Source of the DNA: SVTX01 sp045132775
Lineage (GTDB): Bacteria > Bacillota > Clostridia > Oscillospirales > CAG-272
DNA: 17,088 nt
Reading direction: 5' to 3'
NCBI GenBank assembly: GCA_045132775.1
Contig: JBGUSX010000052.1
Span: forward strand, 1 to 17,088
This document shows, piece by piece, positions 8,092-13,943 of the stretch (position 1 is the first letter of the stretch; every line of letters begins with the position of its first letter). The position numbers were made by a program, and so were the translations under genes. The notes under the pieces are model-generated. The model did not search any database and was not told where the DNA came from. It saw nothing but the letters and a program-made list of their open reading frames with translations.

Positions 8092-8213
8092 CTCCGACCA
8101 TTTTATCATATTATTATATCGCATTATTGTGAATATATCGTGAACAATGGCAATCATTTGCGTGATTTGTGCGCTATGGAGTTTAAATTTTGATTTATCG
8201 AACTGTTGCGAAT

Positions 8214-8420
8214 AGCCTTCTCCAGCGGAGAAGGGGGACCACGAAGTGGTGGATGAGGAGGTCGCCATTAGGATGTATTTCACGGGAGCTGTGTGGATTT
8301 TGTCTTGTGGCACAAGGATTCTTTCGCAACGAAACAAGGTTCACAAAAGACGTGAAAACCACAAAAGGGCGACCTCCTCATCCACCACTTCGTGGTCCCC
8401 CTTCCCCGCTGGGGAAGGCT
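8214..8420 (+). mobile_element. Miniature inverted-repeat element, copy 1
   Basis: Terminal arms of 53 bp (8214-8266 and 8368-8420) are inverted copies with two mismatches. Both mismatches lie in a small hairpin within each arm, where pairing is kept (CTCC-AGC-GGAG versus CCCC-AGC-GGGG). A second small hairpin, CCAC-GAA-GTGG, follows in each arm. The 101-bp centre contains CTTGTGGCACAAGG, shared with copy 2 in inverse orientation. No transposase is present, so it is non-autonomous if mobile. No clear target-site duplication is visible. Confidence 0.75.
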
Positions 8421-8456
8421 TATAAACTGCAATTTATCATTTTTTTGCAATTTCTC

Positions 8457-8485
8457 TGTACAAACGCGAAAAAATGTGGTACAAT
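8457..8485 (+). promoter_or_regulatory. Extended -10 promoter of hprK
   Basis: TACAAT at 8480-8485 is preceded by TG at 8477-8478 (extended -10), and a weak -35 TGTACA lies 17 bp upstream at 8457-8462. The hprK start is 49 bp downstream. Confidence 0.6.
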
Positions 8486-8534
8486 AAGGAAAAGAACCAA
8501 AATTATCGCAGCTTTGAGCTTTACGGAGGTAATT

Positions 8535-9470
8535 ATGAGCACTGAATATACCATACCGCTTTCCCATGTTGAAAAGGAGTTCGCGCTTGAACGCATTACG
8601 GTACCCGAGGACTACGATTCCGTTATGGTCACGACCCCTGCGGTCTGGAGACCCGGTCTTGCACTTACGGGCTTTTTTGAGATATTTGACAACGACAGAA
8701 TAAGTGTGATAGGTAATGCAGAGCATTCCTACCTTTCGGGGCTTGACGACGAGACGAGAAAAAAGAAGATAGTCGATTTTATCGAGCACCGTCCCGCCGC
8801 GGTCATTTTCACGCGCGATCTTCCCGTATTCCCCGAGTTTCAGGAGAAGGCTGCACAGCTCGGTGTTCCCGTATTCACAAGCAAGGAAAAGACAAGCCCT
8901 CTTATCGCTTCTCTTATCAGCTCTCTCAATACTCACTTAGCTCCCCGACTCACCCGTCACGGCGTTCTCGTCGAGGTGTACGGTGAGGGTCTCCTTATTC
9001 TCGGAGACAGCGGAATAGGTAAAAGTGAGACCGCTATCGAGCTTGTAAAGCGCGGTCACCGTCTCATCGCCGACGATGCGGTCGAGATCAAGCGCGTTTC
9101 CGCGAAAACTCTGGTCGGCTCCGCTCCCGCGATCATCAAGCACTACGTTGAGCTCCGCGGCATCGGTATCGTTGACGTTCGCCGCCTCTTCGGTATGGGC
9201 GCGGTAAAGGAGACTGAAAAGATAGACCTTGTTATCAATCTTGAGCACTGGGTCCAGGGAAAGATGTACGACCGTCTCGGTCTTGACGACGAAAAGATAG
9301 ATATTCTCGGCAACGAGGTTCCGTCTATCACAATTCCCGTTATGCCCGGACGTAACCTTGCCATTATTCTTGAGATCGCGGCGATGAACCACCGTCAGAA
9401 AAAGATGGGCTACAACACCGCAGCGGAATTCAACAAGCGCCTTATGGAACAGATGGGTATTACCAAATGA
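8535..9470 (+). CDS. hprK: HPr kinase/phosphorylase
   Basis: This 311-aa enzyme phosphorylates and dephosphorylates Ser46 of HPr (and Crh where present), the signal for carbon-catabolite control through CcpA. The Walker A loop GDSGIGKSE spans 157-165, acidic residues DD lie at 180-181 (RLIADDAVEIK), and the family signature VELRGIGIVDVRRLFG is at 205-220. The C-terminal PGRN (271-274) fits the family as well. The length is typical (about 310 aa). I chose the ATG at 8535 over the longer open frame because GGAGGT is at 8525-8530 and the upstream frame runs through the miniature element. It overlaps the next gene by 4 bp (ATGA), so the two are translationally coupled. Confidence 0.97.
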   Translation: MSTEYTIPLSHVEKEFALERITVPEDYDSVMVTTPAVWRPGLALTGFFEIFDNDRISVIGNAEHSYLSGLDDETRKKKIVDFIEHRPAAVIFTRDLPVFPEFQEKAAQLGVPVFTSKEKTSPLIASLISSLNTHLAPRLTRHGVLVEVYGEGLLILGDSGIGKSETAIELVKRGHRLIADDAVEIKRVSAKTLVGSAPAIIKHYVELRGIGIVDVRRLFGMGAVKETEKIDLVINLEHWVQGKMYDRLGLDDEKIDILGNEVPSITIPVMPGRNLAIILEIAAMNHRQKKMGYNTAAEFNKRLMEQMGITK

Positions 9471-10084
9471 TAACGGTCTTGTATGCGCGGCTCGGTGACT
9501 CTTCGCTCTCTTCCCTGCTTTGCGAGGCAAAAGAGAGGTTTCCGCACCCCGACTGTGCCGAATATATCGATGCACTTGCAGAAAAGAGCAATAGGGACAG
9601 TGCGCGCGAGTCTCTCGCGGCTCTCGTCCTGCTCGGCCGCGCGGCAGAGTGGATGGGGATGGAGACGGATGAGCTCGTTTTACTTCGTTCGCAAAACGGA
9701 AAGCCCTTTTTCAGAGGCGGTGAGGCGGAATTCTCGCTGACTCACTCAAAAGGATACGTTGCCGCGGCACTCTCGGATGAGGGTGAGGTCGGGATCGACC
9801 TTGAGGCATCGGAATATGATACCGATAAAGCGCGAAGGCTTGCGGAACGGTATTTCTGCGACCGTGAGAAAGAGGCATTTTTGCGCACTCCCAAAGATTT
9901 TTTGCGGATATGGACTAAAAAAGAGGCATGCGTCAAGCTGCTCGGCATCACGCTCTCGGAGCAGATCTCGCGCGGAGATGCAGAGGACGTAGCTTACAGA
10001 TATTTTGAGATTGACGGACATCCGCTGACGCTTTGTACGTATTATTCGGCGGAAAACGTGACTTTTGGCGAAGAAAAGCTCTGA
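9467..10084 (+). CDS. 4'-phosphopantetheinyl transferase, Sfp-type superfamily
   Basis: This 205-aa enzyme would transfer phosphopantetheine from CoA to a carrier protein serine. The key motifs are present: GKPFF (78-82) and FSLTHSKGYVAAAL before the metal-binding GIDLE (Asp111, Glu113), then W149-x-x-K152-E153-A154-x-x-K157. The spacing follows the Sfp/AcpT group rather than the shorter AcpS, though overall it is small for Sfp. The partner carrier is not in the window; it could be the fatty-acid acyl carrier protein if acpS is missing. The start ATG overlaps the hprK stop (ATGA). Confidence 0.88.
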   Translation: MITVLYARLGDSSLSSLLCEAKERFPHPDCAEYIDALAEKSNRDSARESLAALVLLGRAAEWMGMETDELVLLRSQNGKPFFRGGEAEFSLTHSKGYVAAALSDEGEVGIDLEASEYDTDKARRLAERYFCDREKEAFLRTPKDFLRIWTKKEACVKLLGITLSEQISRGDAEDVAYRYFEIDGHPLTLCTYYSAENVTFGEEKL

Positions 10085-10150
10085 ACGGGCATAAAAAGGG
10101 CATTTCGGGCAAATAACGTGAAATTTTTTTAACTTTTTTCAAAAAAACAC

Positions 10151-10179
10151 TTGACAAAAGGTTTCAGCTGTGATATAAT
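10151..10179 (+). promoter_or_regulatory. Consensus sigma-A promoter of tRNA-Glu
   Basis: TTGACA (10151-10156), a 17-bp spacer and TATAAT (10174-10179), with TG at 10171-10172 making an extended -10. Both hexamers are perfect. The tRNA begins 20 bp after the -10, so the primary transcript has only a short leader. Confidence 0.92.
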
Positions 10180-10198
10180 AGGCAAGTCGCAAGGACAT

Positions 10199-10273
10199 GG
10201 CCCATTGGTCAAGCGGTTAAGACGCTAGCCTCTCACGCTGGAAACTCGGGTTCGATTCCCGGATGGGTCACCA
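10199..10273 (+). tRNA. tRNA-Glu (CTC anticodon)
   Basis: The acceptor stem pairs 10199-10205 with 10263-10269. The anticodon stem CTAGC/GCTGG closes a 7-base loop CTCTCAC with anticodon CTC, read as glutamate (GAG codons). The T arm is TCGGG-TTCGATT-CCCGG. CCA is encoded (10271-10273) after discriminator A. It has its own strong promoter and terminator. A CTC isoacceptor beside the usual TTC one suits GAG use, but no TTC gene is in the window. Confidence 0.93.
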
Positions 10274-10274
10274 A

Positions 10275-10313
10275 AAAAGAGCTAAATCGAATTTTTCGAT
10301 TTAGCTCTTTTTA
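10275..10313 (+). terminator. Intrinsic terminator of tRNA-Glu
   Basis: GAGCTAAATCGA and TCGATTTAGCTC form a 12-bp perfect stem with loop ATTTT, extended by A-T pairs and followed by TTTTTA. It begins within two bases of the tRNA CCA end. Confidence 0.92.
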
Positions 10314-10315
10314 TA

Positions 10316-10501
10316 CAAGCCGCAGGCTTGGCATGGAATCAATGCGCTTGCGCATTGCATGGAATCGCCCTTGGGCGTATGGCATCACGCGCGAGCGTGT
10401 ATACGCTTCTCCCTGCGGCTTGATTCCATACGCGACTGCGTCGCAATTCCATACCGCAACAAGTTGCGGATTCCATACACGGCTACGCCGTGATTTGGTA
10501 C
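10316..10501 (+). repeat. Array of seven variable hairpins joined by a repeated 10-nt linker
   Basis: Hairpins lie at 10316-10330, 10340-10357, 10366-10377, 10386-10399, 10432-10444, 10454-10469 and 10478-10492, with stems of 5-8 bp, all perfectly paired and all of different sequence. Linkers between them are nearly constant: GCATGGAATC (10331-10340 and 10357-10366), GTATGGCATC (10377-10386), then the reverse complement form GATTCCATAC (10422-10431), AATTCCATAC (10445-10454), GATTCCATAC (10469-10478) and a divergent GATTTGGTAC (10492-10501). CAAGCCGCAG (10316-10325) also pairs over 10 bp with 10413-10422, closing the first half. The array ends at the ribosome site of the next gene and has no promoter-like sequence of its own. 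I read it as a structured RNA leader or a palindromic repeat cluster; its family is unknown to me. Confidence 0.8.
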
Positions 10502-10515
10502 GGAGGAGAATTGAT

Positions 10516-10872
10516 ATGAAACGCAATTTGCTTTTAGAATATAGCGAAGAATTGGCTGTTAAAATTGCCAAACTGTGCGCTGAATACAAGATTGACTCCA
10601 ACACTGTTTATCAGATCAAAAAGTCCTCGTCAAGTGTATTTGCAAACATAACCGAGGCGCAATACCCACAAAGTCTTGCCGATATGCATTCAAAGCTTGA
10701 AATTGCTCGCAAGGAATGTGCCGAAACAGAGTCTTGGCTCAAGCTTATTTTCGCATCGGGAGCGATAGACGAAGTGACGTTCAAATCGCATCGCAATCTG
10801 TGCGGAAGAATCAAAAGAATGCTCACCGCATCGTGCATTACAATAGAAAGCAAATTGAAGCAGGACAAATAA
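10516..10872 (+). CDS. Four-helix-bundle protein (S23/IVP family, Avd-related)
   Basis: This 118-aa protein matches the family first seen as 23S rRNA intervening-sequence proteins: an LAVKIAKLC helix, then YQIKKSSSSVFANITEAQ and IARKECAETESWLKLIF, the characteristic helix 2-3 pattern. Relatives include Avd, the basic accessory protein of diversity-generating retroelements, which forms a pentameric barrel and binds nucleic acid. The role of stand-alone members is not known. There is no reverse transcriptase or variable repeat nearby. I placed the start at ATG 10516 because GGAGGAG (10502-10508) precedes it by 7 bases; the longer open frame would translate the hairpin array. The gene is followed at once by a terminator that shares its last codons. 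Confidence 0.85.
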   Translation: MKRNLLLEYSEELAVKIAKLCAEYKIDSNTVYQIKKSSSSVFANITEAQYPQSLADMHSKLEIARKECAETESWLKLIFASGAIDEVTFKSHRNLCGRIKRMLTASCITIESKLKQDK

Positions 10873-10887
10873 CGTCCTGCTTTTTTT
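10858..10887 (+). terminator. Terminator overlapping the four-helix-bundle stop codon
   Basis: AAGCAGGAC (10858-10866) and GTCCTGCTT (10874-10882) form a 9-bp stem whose loop holds the TAA stop (10870-10872); seven T's follow. The last codons Lys-Gln-Asp are therefore part of the stem. Confidence 0.9.
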
Positions 10888-10940
10888 GCGAAGCGACGCC
10901 GACTTGTATCAAGACAAGCACACGCCTCGGTGCCAAATGG

Positions 10941-10969
10941 TTGATTTTATATGAAAAATGTGGTATAAT
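10941..10969 (+). promoter_or_regulatory. Promoter of the CDP-alcohol phosphatidyltransferase gene
   Basis: TTGATT (10941-10946), a 17-bp spacer and a perfect TATAAT (10964-10969) preceded by TGTGG, giving an extended -10. The start codon is 37 bp downstream. Confidence 0.78.
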
Positions 10970-11006
10970 AAACTCACCAATAAATATGAATTTGACAGGT
11001 GGTTTT

Positions 11007-11513
11007 ATGAAAAAATATATTGCAAACATTATCACAGGTAGCAGGATAATATTTAGTTTGCCTCTTTTATTTATTCCTCTGTCATCAGCGTGGTTTTATG
11101 TATTCTATCTCTTTTGCGGGCTTACCGATATGATTGACGGAACGATAGCGAGAAAGACGGAAACGAGTAGTAAATTTGGAGCAAGACTTGATACAGTTGC
11201 TGACTTTGTCTTTATGTTCGTATGCTGGATAAAGATACTCCCCCTAATACATATACCCGTATGGTTATGGGTGTGGATTACACTTGTTTCGTTAATTAAG
11301 ATATTTAATATTGTGTTAGTCTTTATCCATAAGAAAAAGCTAATATCAATACATAGCGTGCTAAACAAAATAACGGGATTTGCTTTGTTCCTTTTGCCGC
11401 TAACGATAACTTTTGTTGAAACCACTTATAGCGTTGCGACAATATGTGTGCTTGCAACCATTGCGGTAATGCAAGAAGTTTATTTTATTGCGAAAGGGCA
11501 AGAAGTCTTATAG
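11007..11513 (+). CDS. CDP-alcohol phosphatidyltransferase family membrane protein
   Basis: This 168-aa multi-helix membrane enzyme is expected to exchange CMP of a CDP-alcohol (for example CDP-diacylglycerol) for another alcohol, making a phospholipid or its precursor. The full family signature is present: Asp41, Asp44-Gly45, Ala48-Arg49, Gly58, Asp62 and Asp66, the metal and CDP site. Hydrophobic stretches at about 11-35, 68-105, 122-140 and 142-160 fit six short helices. It is the right size for PgsA-like enzymes, but the acceptor cannot be told. AGGTGG precedes the ATG at 11007. Its base composition is clearly more AT-rich than hprK or the hydrolase, and it stands alone between its own promoter and terminator, so it may have been acquired. 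Confidence 0.85.
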   Translation: MKKYIANIITGSRIIFSLPLLFIPLSSAWFYVFYLFCGLTDMIDGTIARKTETSSKFGARLDTVADFVFMFVCWIKILPLIHIPVWLWVWITLVSLIKIFNIVLVFIHKKKLISIHSVLNKITGFALFLLPLTITFVETTYSVATICVLATIAVMQEVYFIAKGQEVL

Positions 11514-11543
11514 TCAAATTTCAATTTGTCGAGCGGTTTAATT

Positions 11544-11570
11544 TCGGGTGGGTTAAACTCTCCCGATTTT
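11544..11570 (+). terminator. Probable terminator after the phosphatidyltransferase gene
   Basis: TCGGG (11544-11548) pairs with CCCGA (11562-11566), with a few further G-C/G-T pairs inside, followed by TTTT. Short but in the right place, 30 bp after the stop codon. The spacer also holds AAATTTCAATTT at 11516-11527, a near copy of the palindrome seen beside other repeats. Confidence 0.5.
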
Positions 11571-11624
11571 AAATTAGTCAGGGTGGGACAAGCCGAGTTC
11601 GATTTAGCTTTATATTGACTCACC

Positions 11625-11666
11625 AAAAAAAGATGTAGGGTCGGCTCAAATTTTTGCATTTGAGCC
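11625..11666 (-). terminator. Terminator of the oxidoreductase gene
   Basis: On the minus strand GGCTCAAAT and ATTTGAGCC (plus 11643-11651 and 11658-11666) form a 9-bp stem with outer G-C support, followed after 10 bases by a run of seven T's. On the plus strand TTTT follows the same stem, so it may act both ways. Confidence 0.7.
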
Positions 11667-11707
11667 AGCCCCTTTTACGTTTAATACATATCAACAATAT
11701 CTTACGC

Positions 11708-12766
11708 TCAGATCTTGACCGTCTGTTGCGTTCTTGCGGACTCGAACGCTGCCATCATTACCTTCATATTATTCCTGATCTGCTCGTGCGTTACGATCTG
11801 CTCTGCTTTGCCCTCTATCGCTTCCATTACATTTTCATAGAAGGTCTCCCAGCGAGGCTCGACCTCAAGCGTTGGCAGAGGCATTTCCTCAAGATCGTGC
11901 ATTGCTCTCGGCCAGAGGCTCGTGGTCATTCCGTTAGGCGTATATATACATCCCTTATCCCAAGTCACGTTTTGATTCTTTGCGCGTATGATCCTGCCCT
12001 CTTTACCGAACCATTTGTCGATCACTACGCTGCCGTCGCTTCCTTCAAGATGCCAGCGCGCCTCGGGTATGTAACACCAAAGATCCGCGACCACGTTTGC
12101 CACAAGACCGCTCTCAAATTCGATGGTCAATCTGCAAACGTCGTCCACTTCGCTCATTCTCACCTTCTGAAGCTGTGACGTAACTGCCACCGGCTTTTCG
12201 TTCTCCAAAAGGCAGAGCACCTGGTCGATCATGTGTATTCCCCAGTCGTAAAGCAGACCTCCGCCTGCCTCGTACACGCTCTTCCAGCCTGCGTTTGCAA
12301 ATCCGCGGTTTCCGTAAAGCCTTGAGCTGAGATAGAAGCGCTTGCCGATCTCGTCCTTCTTGATTATCTCCTTCATAAGAGCATAGTCGATATCAAATCT
12401 GCGGTTGTGATGGACGGTATACAGCTTTCCCGTGCGCTCGGATGCGGCAATTACCTCCTCAAGCTCCTCGCAGTTGAGGCAAGGCGGCTTTTCGCTGATT
12501 ACGTTTTTGCCGTGCTCCATTGCGGATATACAGTGATTTTTATGAAAGCTGTTCGGGGTTGCCACAAGCACAAGATCCACGTTGCTCGAAAAGAACTCCT
12601 CCTCCGTATCATACACGGTAAAGCCTTTCTCGCGTGCGAGTGCGCGTCTGCCCTCATCAATGTCGTATACCGCGCAAACGTCAAGTCCCTCTATCCTGTT
12701 GGTCACGTTTTCGCAATGCCACGAGCCCATATTTCCGTATCCTATAACTCCCAAGCGGTGATTCAT
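11708..12766 (-). CDS. Gfo/Idh/MocA-family NAD(P)-dependent oxidoreductase
   Basis: This 352-aa enzyme carries an N-terminal Rossmann fold with GVIGYGNMGSWH, followed by ATPNSFH and the family's EKPPCLN loop, whose Lys is catalytic in relatives. The C-terminal half shows the mixed sheet domain (HNRRFDIDYALMKEI, GGGLLYDWGIHMIDQVL with the usual Asp-x-x-x-His, active in sugar or inositol dehydrogenases). It would oxidise or reduce a sugar, inositol or derivative in the cytoplasm; the substrate is not inferable. I chose ATG 12766 because GGAGG lies 8 bases upstream; the longer frame has no ribosome site. It is divergent from the hydrolase gene with a 215-bp promoter region between. Confidence 0.92.
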   Translation of the reverse strand: MNHRLGVIGYGNMGSWHCENVTNRIEGLDVCAVYDIDEGRRALAREKGFTVYDTEEEFFSSNVDLVLVATPNSFHKNHCISAMEHGKNVISEKPPCLNCEELEEVIAASERTGKLYTVHHNRRFDIDYALMKEIIKKDEIGKRFYLSSRLYGNRGFANAGWKSVYEAGGGLLYDWGIHMIDQVLCLLENEKPVAVTSQLQKVRMSEVDDVCRLTIEFESGLVANVVADLWCYIPEARWHLEGSDGSVVIDKWFGKEGRIIRAKNQNVTWDKGCIYTPNGMTTSLWPRAMHDLEEMPLPTLEVEPRWETFYENVMEAIEGKAEQIVTHEQIRNNMKVMMAAFESARTQQTVKI

Positions 12767-12804
12767 TCTAAATACCTCCATTTGATCCTTTAAGAGATAA
12801 TAAC

Positions 12805-12833
12805 ATTGTAACATATATTTTTTCATTCAACAA
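12805..12833 (-). promoter_or_regulatory. Extended -10 promoter of the oxidoreductase gene
   Basis: On the minus strand TACAAT (12805-12810) is preceded by TGT (extended -10) and 17 bp upstream by TTGTTG (12828-12833), a weak -35. The start codon is about 40 bp downstream. Confidence 0.55.
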
Positions 12834-12919
12834 GTAGCGATTCGATTTTATTTTGTTATTTTTCGCCTTTATCCAACCAATAAGAGACCTAAAAACCGAA
12901 GTAATATTCTTTAAAGTTG

Positions 12920-12948
12920 TTGAAAAAATATCATAACCGTGGTATAAT
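12920..12948 (+). promoter_or_regulatory. Promoter of the alpha/beta hydrolase gene
   Basis: TTGAAA (12920-12925), a 17-bp spacer and a perfect TATAAT (12943-12948) preceded by CGTGG, an extended -10. The start codon lies 33 bp downstream. Confidence 0.8.
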
Positions 12949-12981
12949 AACCGTGAAATACACAAAGAGAGGTGTCGCGAA

Positions 12982-13881
12982 ATGGAAACTTTGAAACGAA
13001 AATGGCTCGACGCGCTCGGCAAGCCTTCATATACGAAGCCTTACGGCAAGGCTACGCTCGTCTCATCATTCTCAACCGAGGAGTACGACGCGGAATGGTA
13101 TATTCAGGAGAACGGAGAGGGCAAGACTCAGCGCGTGCTGATGCTCTTCCCGAAAAACCTTGTTGGACGTGCGCCTGCGGTGGCTGTTCCCTCCTATTTT
13201 CCCGAAGCTCTGCTTGCCTTCGATCACGCGACCGGCGAGGAGCTTGAATACTACAAGGGGCTTGAAATGATGCTCCACCTCGTTCGCCGCGGCTATATCG
13301 TCGCGTCCGCAGACGCATACCATTTGAACTATATCGACAGCGACAAGGATCGCCGCGATTTTACACGCTGGCAGGATGCCGCAAATTCGCTCCGCGCCGA
13401 TCACCCGAATTACAGCGGTGTGGGCAAGCTCGTTGACGACACAACGCTTTTGATCGATCTTCTCGACTCCGACGGACGCGTCGACAGCTCTCGTATCGGC
13501 ATTGCTGGTCACTCGCTCGGCGGCAAGATGGCATTCTACACGGGCTGTCTCGATGAGCGCGTAAAGGTCATTTTGGCAAGCGATTTCGGTATCGGTTGGC
13601 ATCAGACCAACTGGAAGGACGATTGGTACTGGGGCAAGGACGCAAAACGACTTGAGGAGGCGGGATTTGATCATTCCGAGCTTCTCACCGTCGCGCAAAA
13701 GCCCTTTTGCCTCATTGCAGGTCACTACGACACCGACGAGAGCCTTGACATCATCTGTCGCGCCGATGGATATGAAAAAAATAGCGAAATGCTCAAGTTT
13801 ATCAATCACGCAACGGGTCACCGTCCTCCTATGTGGACGCTTGACGAAGGATACGATTTCCTTGATAAGTGGTTGAAATAA
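12982..13881 (+). CDS. Alpha/beta hydrolase (esterase or dienelactone-hydrolase-like)
   Basis: This 299-aa soluble protein has no signal peptide. The nucleophile elbow is GHSLGG (176-181, Ser178) after the strand RIGIAG. The likely acid is Asp250 or Asp252 in AGHYDTDES, and the base His276 or His280 in NHATGHRPP. The N-terminal part has the usual strand order (RVLMLFPKN, PAVAVPSYFP, GYIVASADAYHLNY). The pattern is closest to acetyl-xylan-esterase or dienelactone-hydrolase-like enzymes; the substrate is unknown. A GAGAGGTG ribosome site precedes the ATG by 8-9 bases. It has its own promoter and terminator. The divergent oxidoreductase hints at a shared sugar-related job, but that is context only. 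Confidence 0.85.
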   Translation: METLKRKWLDALGKPSYTKPYGKATLVSSFSTEEYDAEWYIQENGEGKTQRVLMLFPKNLVGRAPAVAVPSYFPEALLAFDHATGEELEYYKGLEMMLHLVRRGYIVASADAYHLNYIDSDKDRRDFTRWQDAANSLRADHPNYSGVGKLVDDTTLLIDLLDSDGRVDSSRIGIAGHSLGGKMAFYTGCLDERVKVILASDFGIGWHQTNWKDDWYWGKDAKRLEEAGFDHSELLTVAQKPFCLIAGHYDTDESLDIICRADGYEKNSEMLKFINHATGHRPPMWTLDEGYDFLDKWLK

Positions 13882-13886
13882 AAGAT

Positions 13887-13916
13887 AAGGAAGAGATGCG
13901 AGTCTCTTCCTTTTTT
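13887..13916 (+). terminator. Intrinsic terminator of the hydrolase gene
   Basis: AAGGAAGAGA (13887-13896) and TCTCTTCCTT (13903-13912) form a 10-bp perfect stem, loop TGCGAG, with a run of six T's at 13911-13916. It lies 6 bases after the stop codon. Confidence 0.93.
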
Positions 13917-13919
13917 GGT

Positions 13920-13931
13920 AAATTGCAATTT
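13920..13931. repeat. 12-bp palindrome AAATTGCAATTT, second copy
   Basis: Identical to 6880-6891. It lies 12 bases before copy 2 of the miniature element, as the one-mismatch form 8424-8435 lies 3 bases after copy 1, at the equivalent end once orientation is allowed for. Confidence 0.5.
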
Positions 13932-13943
13932 AGCGGTGAGTTA

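Larger units (their letters stand above)
8092..8534. other. Spacer between divergent foldase and hprK genes
   Basis: This gene-free stretch holds the miniature element at 8214-8420 and the hprK promoter at 8457-8485. The part 8120-8213 is AT-rich and appears to include the outer flank of the element (from about 8185), since a similar flank borders the second copy. Confidence 0.55.

Noticed and set aside
8280..8936. 218-aa open frame on the minus strand
   Set aside because: It runs antisense to hprK and through the miniature element. There is no ribosome site, and the Cys-rich start of the match comes from the repeat.
10316..10501. CRISPR array
   Set aside because: The 10-nt linkers are too short, spacers are palindromic and of 10-18 nt, linkers change orientation halfway, and no cas gene is present.
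10333..10515. N-terminal extension of the four-helix-bundle protein reading through the hairpin array
   Set aside because: The frame is open, but no ribosome site precedes 10333. GGAGGAG sits just before the ATG at 10516, and the extension has no family similarity and is low-quality palindromic sequence.
10316..10887. Diversity-generating retroelement
   Set aside because: Only an Avd-like protein is present. There is no reverse transcriptase, no template/variable repeat pair and no adenine-biased variation visible.
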